A stretch of 64,000 nucleotides of DNA from Limnomonas spitsbergensis (taxonomy: Eukaryota; Chlorophyta; Chlorophyceae; Chlamydomonadales), in the NCBI GenBank assembly GCA_037349105.1, contig JAYJMM010000117.1, positions 2,914,001 through 2,978,000 of the forward strand. The letters run 5' to 3'. The position numbers and the translations under genes are program-made. How positions within the stretch are numbered: the first letter of the stretch is position 1; each line of letters begins with the position of its first letter. Shown in pieces: positions 22,801-31,900 of the stretch. Under the pieces are notes generated by a model that saw only the letters and a program-made list of their open reading frames with translations, did no database searches and was not told the DNA's origin.

Positions 22801-25800
22801 CGCAGCAGCAGCTTCGTCTGCCTAACGGGTGATGGGGTGAGTCGCAGCTGGCGTCCACCCGCCTAACCTCTTGAACGACATGACCTCCGCCCCCACAATG
22901 GGAGCACACGTGTTCAGCGTCATGACATTGCGGACGGCGGGCTGGTCTCGGCCCTGCTCCGTAACCATGCTGGCAATCTGGATGACGGGGTCGAGCTTGG
23001 CCTCCGGGAAATGGCCCTGCAGGGCGGCCGAGCAAGTTATGCATGGCGTTAATGAGGTGATTTTGGTTGCCGGCAGCACATACTGCTGCTGGGGCAGTTT
23101 GGACAGGCACAGAGTGCAGCTGAGGAAGCTTGGAATTATAAACAGGGGAGACGTGTGTGTGTGTGTGTGTGGTGGGGGGGGGGGGGCGAGGTAACTTCAA
23201 AAGCAGAACATGTGTATGGAGGGGGGGGGGATTAAAAGTGTAAGACGCAAACCTGTATGTGGAGGGAGGGGGTAAAACCCAAAGCACAGGTGTGTGTGTG
23301 CGGTGTGTAAGCACAGGTGTGTGTGTGCGGTGTGTAAGCACAGGTGTGTGTGCGGTGTGTAAGCACAGGTGTGTGTGCGGTGTGTAAGCACAGGTGTGTG
23401 TGTGCGGTGTGTAAGCACAGGTGTGTGTGCGGTGTGTAAGCACAGGTGTGTGTGCGGTGTGTAAGCACAGGTGTGTGTGTGCGGTGTGTAAGCACAGGTG
23501 TGTGTGCGGTGTGTAAGCACAGGTGTGTGTGCGGTGTGTAAGCACAGGTGTGTGTGCAGTGTGTAAGCACAAGCAAGAGGGCAGGTAAGAGTACAAGTAG
23601 CACACGTGTGTATGTGTGTGTGTGGGGGGGGGGGTAACAGCGCAGGTAACAGTACAATTTCCCTCTCAGCTCCCCACCCCTGTCCACACCTTCCTGCCAG
23701 CGCACTCGATGTCCACACTCAGCACTCTCAGAGGTGCCAGCCGCGCCCAGTCACCTGCACCATCAAAACCAGGCACAAGTGAGGCGACAGACGGGCTACT
23801 GCCACGTCAAAACTGGGCGCATGTCAGGTGTCAGTCAGGTAACCGCCAGGTTGAGGCTAGGCACTCGTGACGCGAAAGTCAGGCTACTGCCATGTCAAAA
23901 GCAGGCACTCGTAAGGCAACAGCCAGGTTACTGCCAGGTTGAGACACTAGGCACACAGCAGGTGACAGATGGGTTATTGCCAGGTCCTTTGCCCGGTTGT
24001 TGCCGGGTTCAAGCTCACAGTGAAGCCACTCCCCGATCGAAATTAGTGAGTTGCCACATCATGATCAGGTCTCAATGCTTGTGTGGCCTGCATCCTGACA
24101 GCCTAGCGGATGGCCATTGCAACACCATGAGCAAAGTCATTCAAATGTCAGGTCAGCTGGATACTGGATAGATGGCCATCACAACAACATGCGGCAAGGT
24201 GATCAAACAACACAGAGCAAAAAATACAACAACACCAGGGGGCAAGGAGTTCAAATAGCAGGTCAGCTTAGGATGGATGGCCATCACAACAACATAGGGC
24301 AACATGATCAAACAACACAGGGAGTGAGGAGGCATCAACACCAGGAAGCAAGGAGTTCCAACACCACATCAAGCTTGCTGGGCATGTTTCCATTTTCCAA
24401 TTACGCACGTGACATCACACCCTCACCTTCCGGAACATGGCTGATGAGCTTCTCGTACCGCACATGTGCCTCAATCTGGCAGTACGTCTGCGGCGTGGCT
24501 GGCACCTTGTAAGAGCCAGCCGGAAGCTCCACCCAGTTACCACCCACCTGCACAGAGGGGAGGGGAGGGGGAAAGGACTCTCACACTGGAAGAAGTTTGA
24601 TTTAAGTCGCTAAGATCAAGACCCAAGACACCCTGAGTGCCCTTTTGGCGTGGTGGCATAGTAGCCACCTCTCACAGTGAGAGCTTTCACTCAGGCAAAC
24701 TGCACGCAGGTGCAACCCACTCGGAGGGGAGGGGAGAGGGCAGGGAAGGGGAGGGGAGGAAAGGGGAGGGGAGGGGGGGAGAGGAGGGGAGGAAAGGGTT
24801 GGTGAGGGGAAAGGTAAGGGGAGCGTCGAAGTGACCCAAGGCGGACAGCAAGTTTCCACCTACGGAATCAGAGGCGAAGGGGCACGGGGGGAGAGAAAAG
24901 AGAGCGACCTCGGGCAAATTGCACCCAGCTACCACTCAGCTCATCAGAGGGCAGGCAAGCAGGTGATGCAAGAGGAGAGAGCGGCGAAAGTCAGACAGTA
25001 CCCAGTAGCCACCCACCTATTCTGAGGGGAGGAGAGGGGAGAGGGGAGCAGCTGAAGGAAATCTAGGTCTGCCTTGATGCTCTTGGGCTCAAAAGTCCAG
25101 ATACCTTGACCCTGTGTATCACCCTTCCATAAAGAGTGTAGGGTTTAGGGTCAAGGGTTTGACCCTAAACCTGATGCCTTTACCCTGCGTATCACCCTCC
25201 CCTAAACAGTGTGTGGCAGGAAATAGACAGGAGGGGGCGAGGAATGGACTATCCCAGGGAACATTACAAGTGCTGACCAACAGTTACTTGAAGATTTGAA
25301 TCCCAACAGAAACCTGCATTTTCTAGCCGCCACGTACCACATTGAGATCGATCATGAAACGCAACGTGTAGATGACGTTGCTCTCGTAAGTCAACCCTCG
25401 AATGGAACCAAAATCCCCGACCGGCAAGCCGTTCTCAATCAGGCCTACGTGTGCAGGGTTCAGGGTGTTCGGTTCATAGTGGGTCATTGCAGTACAATGC
25501 ATTCTCTGGCAGACCAGCATCGTCCCAATCTAGTACAGTGCTGAGCATATCACGGCAGTACTTGGCCAAGCAGTCCATCACATTGCAGTACAGTGTTGTG
25601 CATAACACGGCAGTACTAACCACTGCAGTACATCACATCCAGTACAGTGATGTACATATCACGGCCGTACTAACCACTGCAGTACATTTCAGTCCAGTAC
25701 AGTGTTGTGCATATCACTGCAGTAATGGCACTGCAGTACATCCCACTGCAGTACATGGCCACAGTAAATGCCACTACAGCATACGGCATTGTAGCTTTTG

Positions 25801-28513
25801 TCATTATAGCACACTTCCAATGCGTCCCCATCATGTGGACCAGTGGCCTTCCACTCAAGCCCTGTCCTCCTGCTCCCTCTGTTTGATACTTGAGAGAGGC
25901 CAATGCGTCCCATCATTCATGACTATAGATGGGTGGATGAGTGGATGGTGTCACCCGCTATAGATGGGTGAGTGAGTGGGTGGGTGTCGCCCGCTAGAGG
26001 TCCATTCCCACACTGCTCACTTCTTGCTGGAGAGACGTAGTTGGGCAGAGACATCACGATTCGGATGAAATCCTTCTGGAGCCCACCCTGCACAGAAATA
26101 CAAGATACAGAGTGATATAAAAGGTGAGCAGGGGCAAGGGTAGGGTGTGGCAGATTCAACGAGGCGGAGGCTATGACTGAATTTTGTTTACCTACACTGA
26201 GTCACTGACCATGAGTGTAAATATGAATATATGGGCTGCTGGTAACCCGATTCATTAAGCAGCTTGATAGAAAATGAAGTGCATCCTTGTCATACACTGA
26301 CCAAGTTGTGCTGAGCAAGGGGGTCTGCTGATGCATGGAGGTCAGCCCATGGGATCACGGCAGAGAGAGCGGCACGCTTTGGATACACTTCTTTACAAGG
26401 CATTATAATGAATGGGGCGGACATGACTAACGGTATGCGGCTGAAATCGGCAGGTGTGTGAGCGTTTGGAACAGCAGAAAGCGGCCATCGATCAATTGCC
26501 ACCAGGTGTTTGATCTGTCTGCAGCCATGCTGCGCCATGCAGTTCCAGCTTTACCAACGTCATACATGTGCTCATGCTCGGTTCAAGGGATAAGGGCAGG
26601 GTCTTAAGTTTAGGACGTAGCTGAAGTCCTACATGAGCTCATGCTCTGCTTGCAATGCCGGAGCCAAACCTGCCCTCGCAATGCACTTCATGGTACCATA
26701 TACAAGCTGCCATGCGCATATGCTCCCCCGGGCCACTCCTGCCAACATCCGCACCTGGTAGTTCCATACGCTGGCACGCTTCTCAACCTCTATGCGCAGG
26801 ACTGCGTTGCCATCTCCCTTGGTCTTGCTGGCGAGTTGCCTCTGCTCAGAACAAGCAAGGCACAGGCCGGGGGAGGGCTTGAGGGCGTAAGGAGGAGCAG
26901 TAGAGAGCGGCCTTGGCCTCAATACTGAGCATCTGAAGGTAGGATGTCATTACATGAATCCTGATAAGACTTGACTTGTTTTGAACAAATGTGTGAAAAG
27001 ACAAAAACTATCCTACTTGGACCCTCTCAGGAGCTCCATCCTGCCATATCCACACATCCTCTTTCACCCTCACGTTCAGGTCCTTCATCAGCTCCTCCAG
27101 AGCCTCCGTACCCCAGTCCCTAGGCTTCTCTGCGTAGAAGTAGGGCTCAAAGCCGTGTACAAAGACGCACACACTGTTGCCTGCGCAGAGGAAAATATGG
27201 GTTACTGAATGGAGGTTGCAAGCGGAAGGAAGCTCAGGGCCCTGAACCTGGGTCTCATGCGGATCCAGGATCTAAGGTGCTTAGGGATCCAGGACCTAAG
27301 GTGCATGGGGATTCAGGATCTAAGGTGCTTAGGGATCCAGGATCTAAGGTGTATGGGGATCCAGGATCCAAGTTTCTTAGGGACCGAGGATGTAAGGTGC
27401 TTAGGGGTCGAGGATATAAGGTACTTAGGGATCCAGAATATAAGGAGGCTGAGTCACTATTTTGTCATAGCTTGACGCTTGCTTAACATGCACGCACGCG
27501 GCTGTGTAGGTCAGTGCTGGACCACGTGTATGGCATGTGCAAAATCAGGTGCTCTTCCATAGCGTTGATGCTGTCTGTCAAGATTGTAGGGGGTCTTATA
27601 ATTTACAACTTCCGAGTTGTTTTTCTCCTGGGCGCTGAGCTTCACTGTTAACTTGGTGACTTCTTCTCCGCCATTGCTCCCCACCATTGTCATTGACACC
27701 GTACATGCGCACGACAGGCACCTGCCGCTGACCGGGGTTGGTGTCCATGCCCTCCATGCGCTGGGTGATGTAGTAGTCGACCTCCACCTGCTGAAACACT
27801 GCAATAACCATGGGGTGGAGGGTGGTGCACAGGGCATGGTGCATGGGGAGGAACGTAGTGCATGCTGTGTGGGAAGGATGGAGGTGCATGGAGCTGGGTT
27901 CTTGGGGTGGTAGTGCAGGTTATAGTGGGGTCTGGGGCTTCTGGCAAGATGGTAGCGGCAATTATAGTGCTGGTACTACAGGCTGAAGCAGTCAGGGGCA
28001 CTGAAGGGGGGGGAGGGGTGAGGGGACGAGACAGTAACCTGACAGTAACCTGAGTAACGCACAGTCGCCCCTTCGAGTGACTCCATGCGGGTAGGGTCAT
28101 GCAGGAGGGCATGTTTCGTCACTAAATTGTTAGTGAGAATTCACTCCAGACGCATGGGCCGTGACTTACGTGCAGCTATGCAGCAGAGGTAGGACAGCTG
28201 CAAGCGGCAAACACTAAGGTTGAGACACATGGCTGGCTGGATCCTTACTGTGCCAGAGTGCATAGGCCACGAGGTGAACCTCACCTAAACTGGCAGTCTT
28301 AGGGTCGAAGGCTGGCACGGGTGGCCTAACCCAGTTGCGCCCTGCTTCCCCTAAGTCCACTTCCTCGCCCTCTTCGGGTGGTTGCATAGGCATGTCGGCA
28401 TCGTAATCGGCGTCGATAGATTCGTTGATCAGGTCCTCTTCCTCGGTCGTGGGACCGCGTTTCTGGGCAGGGGCCCCAGCTCCTCCAGTGGGCATGCGCT
28501 TCTTATCGGCCAT
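1843..28513 (-). CDS. POLD1: DNA polymerase delta catalytic subunit, 33 exons, complete
   Basis: Family-B replicative polymerase with 3'-5' proofreading; lagging-strand synthesis in the nucleus. I joined exons (high to low) 28513-28285, 27798-27685, 27180-27068, 26841-26755, 26087-26021, 25444-25338, 24547-24427, 23754-23690, 23016-22868, 21760-21646, 20916-20867, 19723-19663, 18723-18647, 18479-18356, 17973-17873, 17688-17610, 17278-17219, 14593-14487, 13884-13762, 13353-13247, 10741-10633, 10305-10236, 9660-9475, 8934-8899, 8200-8063, 7463-7364, 6881-6844, 6356-6285, 5868-5787, 5246-5176, 4006-3918, 3205-3059, 1927-1843. All introns are GT-AG and every phase agrees. The sum is 3279 nt, 1092 aa, against about 1095-1107 in plants and human. 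Exo I, II and III, polymerase motifs A, B and C, and CysA/CysB are all present and intact. The start is the ATG opening [11 protein letters not shown], followed by an acidic N-terminus usual for the family. The gene is stretched to 26.7 kb by repeat-filled introns. Exon edges rest on my reading by homology and are unconfirmed by transcripts. Confidence 0.96.
1996..2059 (-). other. POLD1: Candidate alternative last exon of POLD1 (tandem copy of exon 33)
   Basis: A second copy of the terminal exon lies 69 bp upstream of exon 33. It keeps a good acceptor (CCCTGCAG), starts in the right phase after exon 32, and reads [13 protein letters not shown] then a new tail ending EPGC-stop (21 aa against 28 for exon 33). 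Being closer to the exon 32 donor, it could be used instead. Whether it is used is unknown. Confidence 0.5.
2127..2350 (-). repeat. Third, decayed copy of the POLD1 terminal exon
   Basis: Copy still reads [15 protein letters not shown] and ends PGC-stop, but the acceptor AG is lost (CTCCTCAAG at the junction). All three copies are bordered by an AGCCAGGCTCTGGC-like motif (about 2000, 2130, 2345), which marks a tandem duplication. Confidence 0.75.
2591..2787. repeat. 23-bp C-rich minisatellite, about 8.5 copies
   Basis: Tandem units of exactly 23 bp (CTG followed by C-runs and CGACCAC) in POLD1 intron 32. The unit produces long Pro/Gly-rich reading frames on both strands that are not genes. 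Confidence 0.93.
2938..2997 (-). repeat. Partial copy of POLD1 exon 32 donor edge
   Basis: Positions 2938-2997 repeat the last 50 or so bases of exon 32 and its donor (real copy 3059-3115), about 120 bp apart, within intron 32. Confidence 0.75.
3213..3640. repeat. GTCA-rich minisatellite next to exon 32 acceptor
   Basis: Runs of (GTCA)n alternate with GGTTGGTGGGCAGGTAGG in POLD1 intron 31. The sequence right at the exon 32 acceptor (CCTCCCTGTAGGCAGTCAG) resembles the unit, so the array may have grown from that edge. Confidence 0.85.
4290..4915. repeat. 32-bp GCATGG minisatellite with higher-order pattern
   Basis: About 20 units of GCATGGCAGGGAGG-type sequence, mostly 32 bp apart with shorter variants, grouped into a repeating higher-order order. 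It lies in POLD1 intron 30. It is free of stops on several frames of both strands, so the 190-360 codon frames here are repeat artefacts. Confidence 0.93.
5886..5945 (-). repeat. Copy of POLD1 exon 29 acceptor edge
   Basis: Near-identical copy of the first half of exon 29 plus its acceptor (CAGCAC; real exon begins at 5868), placed directly upstream in intron 28. Confidence 0.85.
6070..6220 (-). repeat. Two copies of POLD1 exon 28 donor edge
   Basis: Units around 6075-6105 and 6180-6215 repeat the last 25 or so bases of exon 28 (encoding NNLPID-like residues) with the donor region, about 105 bp apart. They run downstream from the real edge at 6285. Confidence 0.85.
7190..7363 (-). repeat. 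Three extra copies of POLD1 exon 26 donor edge with TTTAGGG-like motif
   Basis: Units 54-55 bp apart repeat the [14 protein letters not shown] end of exon 26, the donor, and following intron bases that include CCCTAAACCCTA. The real edge (donor at 7364) is the fourth member. Confidence 0.9.
7845..8062 (-). repeat. Four to five copies of POLD1 exon 25 donor edge
   Basis: CTCGCTAATGACC-type units (about 7880, 7935, 7983, 8030) repeat the LLVISK-coding end of exon 25 and its donor at 8063. Confidence 0.85.
8222..8400 (-). repeat. Decayed copies of POLD1 exon 25 acceptor edge
   Basis: GTGATGACGTGCGG (about 8236) and the TTTCGTGATGACATAACGGG region (about 8366) repeat the start of exon 25 (NVIT codons) and its acceptor at 8200. 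A preceding stretch also resembles the KCLDHIL codons. Confidence 0.65.
8627..8703. repeat. Perfect 34-bp fold-back palindrome, 9-nt loop
   Basis: Arm 8627-8660 is the exact reverse complement of 8670-8703, with loop CCCAGTCTA. A related direct copy of the left arm plus loop at 8811-8855 lacks the right arm, so the second arm is a later addition. Confidence 0.97.
8739..8770 (-). repeat. Copy of POLD1 exon 24 donor edge
   Basis: CACCTACCAGGAGGCAGTTGTCTC is present here and at the real exon 24 donor (8890-8915), about 150 bp apart. A weaker copy is near 8595-8612. Confidence 0.85.
10432..10600 (-). repeat. Three copies of POLD1 exon 21 donor edge
   Basis: Units beginning about 10437, 10515 and 10580 repeat the MSQFNR-coding end of exon 21 and its GTGAGAG donor (real donor at 10633), separated by C-rich spacers. 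Confidence 0.88.
10817..12876. repeat. 11-bp minisatellite (TTCCATGA core), about 185 copies
   Basis: A 2.06-kb array inside POLD1 intron 20 of 11-bp units GGTTCCATGAA, GGTTCCATGAC and TGTTCCATGAC. The lower-coordinate end is more degenerate (GTTGCATGAC, GTTGCATGCA). Since 11 is not a multiple of 3, all three minus-strand frames read the same 11-residue peptide series with no stop. This explains the 331, 403, 688 and 770-codon frames here. Confidence 0.97.
13524..13700 (-). repeat. Two copies of POLD1 exon 19 donor edge
   Basis: Units at about 13524-13580 and 13648-13695 repeat the [18 protein letters not shown] end of exon 19 with donor (real copy ends 13762), about 115-120 bp apart. Confidence 0.88.
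13975..14040 (-). repeat. Copy of POLD1 exon 19 acceptor edge
   Basis: TCAGCCGGTCCTTAACCCTGG plus the GACAGCAGGCGGGGG acceptor tract repeats 13864-13905, about 120 bp away. The following ACTTTGGAGA motifs are also shared. Confidence 0.8.
14797..17022. repeat. 43-bp satellite, about 52 copies
   Basis: A very homogeneous tandem array of a 43-bp unit (AAGGCCTGGATCGTGGTGAGG...GGTCACAGGACTC), with scattered single-base variants and some 42-bp units lacking one base. It fills most of POLD1 intron 17. Shared variants in distant units (for example an AAGGCCTAGATC unit followed by GGGACGCAAGG, at 15681 and 16497) point to block duplication of several units. Confidence 0.97.
17812..17840 (-). repeat. 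Copy of POLD1 exon 15 donor edge
   Basis: TACCGGAGCAGGTAGCCC repeats the real exon 15 edge TACCTGAGCAGGTAGCTC at 17870-17888. Confidence 0.7.
18060..18350 (-). repeat. Four to five decayed copies of POLD1 exon 14 donor edge
   Basis: Units GAGGCAGTACACCGTCAGCC (18181), GAGGCTGTGCACC (18238), GAGGCCGTACACCGC (18303) and GAGGTATCACACCGCC (18122) repeat the RLAVYCL-coding end of exon 14 (real edge 18359-18380). Units are about 60 bp apart. Confidence 0.85.
18590..18800 (-). repeat. Copies of both POLD1 exon 13 edges
   Basis: The donor side is repeated at 18595-18615 (ACACCTGTACCTGGCACC). The acceptor side is repeated at 18790-18810 (GCAGGTTCTGTGGGCGGAAAC against GCAGGTCCTGCGGGCGGAAAC at 18718). 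Confidence 0.75.
19800..20340 (-). repeat. Five copies of POLD1 exon 12 acceptor edge, about 115-bp unit
   Basis: Each unit holds CTGAGCGTCACGTATCCGCGTGCGG-like sequence (start of exon 12, RTRIRDAQ codons), the acceptor, then an AGCGATAGAGGAGGG/GGCAGGTCAGGC block. Copies are near 19830, 19945, 20058, 20178 and 20285; the real edge is 19700-19730. Confidence 0.92.
20690..20765 (-). repeat. Decayed copy of POLD1 exon 11
   Basis: TTTTGCAGCCTACCCCC...CCTGATGCGCCCCCACTGGT is present here and at 20829-20892 (real exon 11 donor half), about 140 bp apart. Confidence 0.85.
21378..21645 (-). repeat. 48-bp array of POLD1 exon 10 donor edge, in frame
   Basis: Six units of exactly 48 bp repeat the [15 protein letters not shown] end of exon 10, the GTGAGG donor and 20 or so intron bases. 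Units are a multiple of three and stop-free, so they remain in frame with exon 10. Confidence 0.93.
21800..22836 (-). repeat. About ten copies of POLD1 exon 10 acceptor edge filling intron 9
   Basis: Copies of the CAGCAGCTCCGCCTCACTAAGG edge recur near 21818, 21900, 21982, 22060, 22147, 22235, 22525, 22605, 22720 and 22802, increasingly diverged, linked by GTGTGGAAANGTG-type spacers. They occupy essentially all of intron 9 (21761-22867). Confidence 0.88.
23285..23575. repeat. 24-26 bp TG-rich minisatellite
   Basis: GGTGTGTAAGCACAGGTGTGTGTGC units, about 12 copies, in POLD1 intron 8, with short (TG)n stretches on both sides (23153-23170, 23601-23620). Confidence 0.92.
24427..28513 (-). other. 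POLD1: POLD1 exons 1-7: N-terminal domain block
   Basis: Exons 1-7 encode residues 1 to about 279. Residues 1-77 are a disordered acidic/Pro-rich leader. From exon 2 ([10 protein letters not shown]) the family N-terminal domain begins, with the conserved [13 protein letters not shown] segment in exon 3, a KRASVWNYQ stretch in exon 4 matching the family KRSIMYYQ, and [17 protein letters not shown] plus GGNWVEL across exons 6-7. Exon 4 is the least conserved stretch, so its acceptor (26841) is the least certain boundary in this block. The intron between exons 5 and 6 (25445-26020) carries many short units built around CTGCAGTAC. Confidence 0.88.
25142..25171. repeat. Telomere-like fold-back, 13-bp arms
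   Basis: GGTTTAGGGTCAA (25142-25154) and its exact reverse complement (25159-25171) with a GGGT loop, in POLD1 intron 6. Confidence 0.9.
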
Positions 28514-28971
28514 TTGATGGCCGGGAGAAGTGGAAGGTTCGATCAGCCGTTAGGTTGGTGAGTTGCTAAAGGCGAGGGAGAGGGTTGCGCGCGATGCTTC
28601 GCACCCACACAGGTTTATTGCTAGCGGTACGCAATCGGTGAAAGGTGGTGCTGGACAGGATGGGAGGGTGCAAGAGAAGACAAGAAATTGAAAGAATTTT
28701 GAATTCGCTCTTGTTTCCCCAGCACCAAAACCTCTCGCTTAGTTCAAAACCCTAAACTTGCGCAAATTTCCCATGCATACCAGATGCCTGCCATTATTCG
28801 TAAGCATAACTGTAGGTGCTACCCCATAGCTTCGGTTGGCATCATATCTCTCCACCGGCTCATCGATCTCGCCATACACACCAGGGTTCGATAATCGAAC
28901 ATTCGGAGAATTTCTGCTCCTTTCTGTCGACTTAGTGATTCAGGCACCAGCCCGTCACCCACTCTGCAGAC
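28514..28971. promoter_or_regulatory. Divergent promoter region, POLD1 / PH-WW gene
   Basis: 458 bp between the ATG of POLD1 (minus) and the first coding exon of the PH-WW gene (plus). It holds a CG-rich stretch GTTGCGCGCGATGC (28585) and CTTGCGCAAATTT (28754), which loosely resemble E2F half-sites expected for an S-phase gene, but neither is a full consensus. No TATA box is clear. The plus gene may have a 5' UTR intron, since CTCTGCAG sits 2 bp before its ATG. Confidence 0.5.
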
Positions 28972-31900
28972 ATGGGCGACTTCTCCAGCGTCAGCAAGTT
29001 TCGTCTGAACCTTGTCGGGCATGACGGGTGCAATGACCGGGTTGTGGTGCAAATTGGTGAGTTCCCCGACACCGCATGGGTAAAGCATACATGACTTGAG
29101 CTTGTCCCTGAATACATCACCTGCACGCCCCACCCCATTGCCCTACTTCAAGCAGCTAACTGCATTGCCTCGCAGGACTCGATGGCCTCAAAATGATGGA
29201 CGCGAACAGCAACCGAACCATTCGCTCCTTGGAGCTCAGCCATATCAGCAGGTACACACTGCCACAGGAAGCGCTGATAATACATGACCTGTACACCACA
29301 CGCCTGAACAACTTTTCCCATGTGTGGGTCTGTGGGACCTACGCGTTCCCATGATTCAGCCCCGTGATCCTCCCCCTGCACCGCGCCCAGGTGGCAGAGC
29401 AGAGGAACTACCTTAATCATGTACACCAAGACACCGTCAGATATGGAGGAACGACAGGTCACTCTCCAGGTGTGGTGTCGGGCACATAAGGGCCATCGAC
29501 AGTGGGGCGGATCCGTCCGGAAGACGCACCCGAGCCCCATGTACATGCCTCCGGGCAGAGATAAGAAGTATTAACATTCAACGATGTTCGAAATAACCGG
29601 ACGCTGAGGAAGCTTCCAACGCATGTCGATCTACCTTCCTTCCAGTCTCGACTGAACCTGCTACTACAGGCCCCTACCCATGTCCTCTTTTCCTACTGTT
29701 GCTAGTTATCCCAGTCGTGGCCCTGCTTGTTGGCCCTTGGCTTTCACTCGTTAGGACCCATGGCCCAAAGAGGACCCATGTTGCATGGCTTGCATATGCA
29801 TGGCATGTCATTTGCGATGCTGTCCCTGTCCCTGCGCAATCAGCTTTCAACCAAATCGAGTGGTAGGCTGCAGCTTATTTGCCAGCCTTATACGGTCCCC
29901 ACACATCCCTGATGCCTGGCAGGCTCGGTCATCCCCATATTCAAGTGCTTGATCCTGCATGTCCACAACAGGCACAGGGGGTGATCCGTGTAGCAGCAGG
30001 ATCATGAGGGTCAACATGAGGGTCCCTAATGTCCAATTGTGGTTCCTATTCTGACACAAGCTCGTCTTGCTTTCCCTGAACCTCTTACGATATCGGCTTA
30101 TTTTGCGTCCCTGATTCCCTGATATGACATCAGCTCTTCTTGCACTCTTGTATCATTTATCCGCAGGGTGATGAAACGACTGTGCGAAATGCCCTGGACA
30201 CCCTCACGTGCTCATGCATGCAGTGAGTCTCTTATGAAATTTCTGGTTTAAAATGGAGTCTGCATGCAAATAGCTTGTTGGCCACGCAAGCTGCACTGCG
30301 CGTTGCGGAACCCTGCGTATCAGCACAGCCATAAGAGTGCATCAGCTGCTCATCTGTAGCTGACACACACTTGCCTCAAGTTGCGTCAGCTACAATTCAG
30401 CTATTTCATGGTCTACACAAATTGGAGGCGTGGTGCAGCATGCCCTGCACCACGCCCTGGGCCACCAACCATAGGCCGGTATAGCCTTTGTCCCCATCGG
30501 CCCTGTGGTGGCCACCAGGCGGACCCCAAAGGTGGTCTTGCGAGATGTAAAAGACGAACTGCTCCCTACCTCAGGCAGCCTCTTCAAGAGTATCCCGGTG
30601 TGTCCAGATGAATATGGCCTGGTTCAACCTCTCCCAATGTGTAGGATGAGCTTCCTCTTCCACTTTAAAACTACTAGATTCTCGTAGTTTTAAAGTGGAA
30701 GAGGAAGCTCATCCCTGGTCTCTGCCTCTGTCTCTGCCCCTGCCCGTCCTCCTGACTGGACCCAGCCCCTCACCAATCTGTCGCGTTTAGGCCACCGAGC
30801 CTCTAAGTTTAGGCTGCTTAAGTGCCTATTAGTGAGTCCCCACTCCCCTGACCCTGCCCTCCTCCACACCCTGCACCCTCCTCTTGCCTCATAGCCCACT
30901 GACAGCCCTCCCTGTGCTGCACAGGCTCGCTGAGCTGCTGCAGAGCAAGCAGAGCGATACCGCTCAGGAGACAGCAACCACACTGAACGCGCTGGTAGCG
31001 GGTGGGGGCAAGAAGAAGAGCACCAGCAAGGTGACTACCAGGGTGGGGTGTTCAACATGGAAGGGAAGGACTGTCGAGGAAATGAAATGTGGCAATTTAA
31101 CGAAGTTGAACGGGCTGGTCCTGGGCGTGGGCAAGAAGATGAAACCTAGTTATCTGACAGAGTGACAGCCGGTATAGATATGTTTAAGGTGGGGGAATGT
31201 ACGAAGATTTAAAATATGCCGATGGCACTGTTAAGGTCACAGTCTACTGATTCTCCAGCTATGCCACGGTCATGTCTTTTAAGTCATAAAAAGGAGTGTG
31301 TCAGCAGAACCCGGGTCATGGCCGACAAGTAATCAGAGGTGCTGCTTCGCAGCTCGAAAAAAGGCAGAGCAGTCGGGTATGTGACTTTTCAGAGGGCAGG
31401 TGCAGGTGCGGACGGGGTCACCCGGACCCCATGCAAACCCCCTTGCCATGTTGCAGGGTTTTAAAATATTTGTCACAACTCTATCGCTGGCCAAGTACGT
31501 GTTGTTAATGATGCGTATGGAATTGCGCATAAAGAAGCGAAGTTGCAGCTGTCGCGTGACACCTTACGTCATCCGCTGTGAGATCCAGCCTTGGTAGCTG
31601 AGTTTCTCATTTCTGCACCTCGGCCTTTGAGGTCTGAAAGAAATAACCTTAATGAATACAGCCTGTTGATTTGCGCTGTAGAGCATAAAGTTTCCGTAAC
31701 ATTCCAGAAGCATCGGGCTGACAGACAAACTGATACGGGGTGACTCTGGGGGCTTCACCCCAGCGACCTTCGGCCGCCCGGGGGGGCTCTGCCAAAAAAA
31801 ATCGCAACACGTGTTTTATTTCCCTCTGGCGTGTGTAGCTTCCCACAGCTGATGAGGTTGAGTACTGGAAGAGCCCGGACAAGGCGGGTTGGCTGCAATC

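Larger units (their letters stand above)
17873..23754 (-). other. POLD1: POLD1 exons 8-15: 3'-5' exonuclease domain
   Basis: Exo I is SVDIECAG in exon 8 (acidic pair D294/E296). Exo II is YNTTNFDLP in exon 10 (D380). Exo III is YCLK/DAYLP across the exon 14/15 junction (D494 is the first residue of exon 15). These carboxylates coordinate the two metals for proofreading, so the enzyme should be exonuclease-competent. The characteristic [14 protein letters not shown] segment of the delta family lies in exon 14. This block has some of the richest exon-edge repeat arrays (introns 9, 10, 11 and 14). Confidence 0.93.

Noticed and set aside
22796..23718. Thr/His-rich repeat frames and the partial exonuclease frame fused to them
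   Set aside because: TG-rich array in intron 8; the recognisable peptide ([15 protein letters not shown]) is POLD1 exon 9.
28585..28766. E2F sites in the POLD1 promoter
   Set aside because: Only partial matches (GTTGCGCGCG, TTGCGCAAATTT); not enough to call a regulatory site.
28819..29546. Minus-strand frames of 104 and 132 codons
   Set aside because: They are antisense shadows of exons 1-3 of the plus-strand PH-WW gene, whose exons have correct splice sites and phases.
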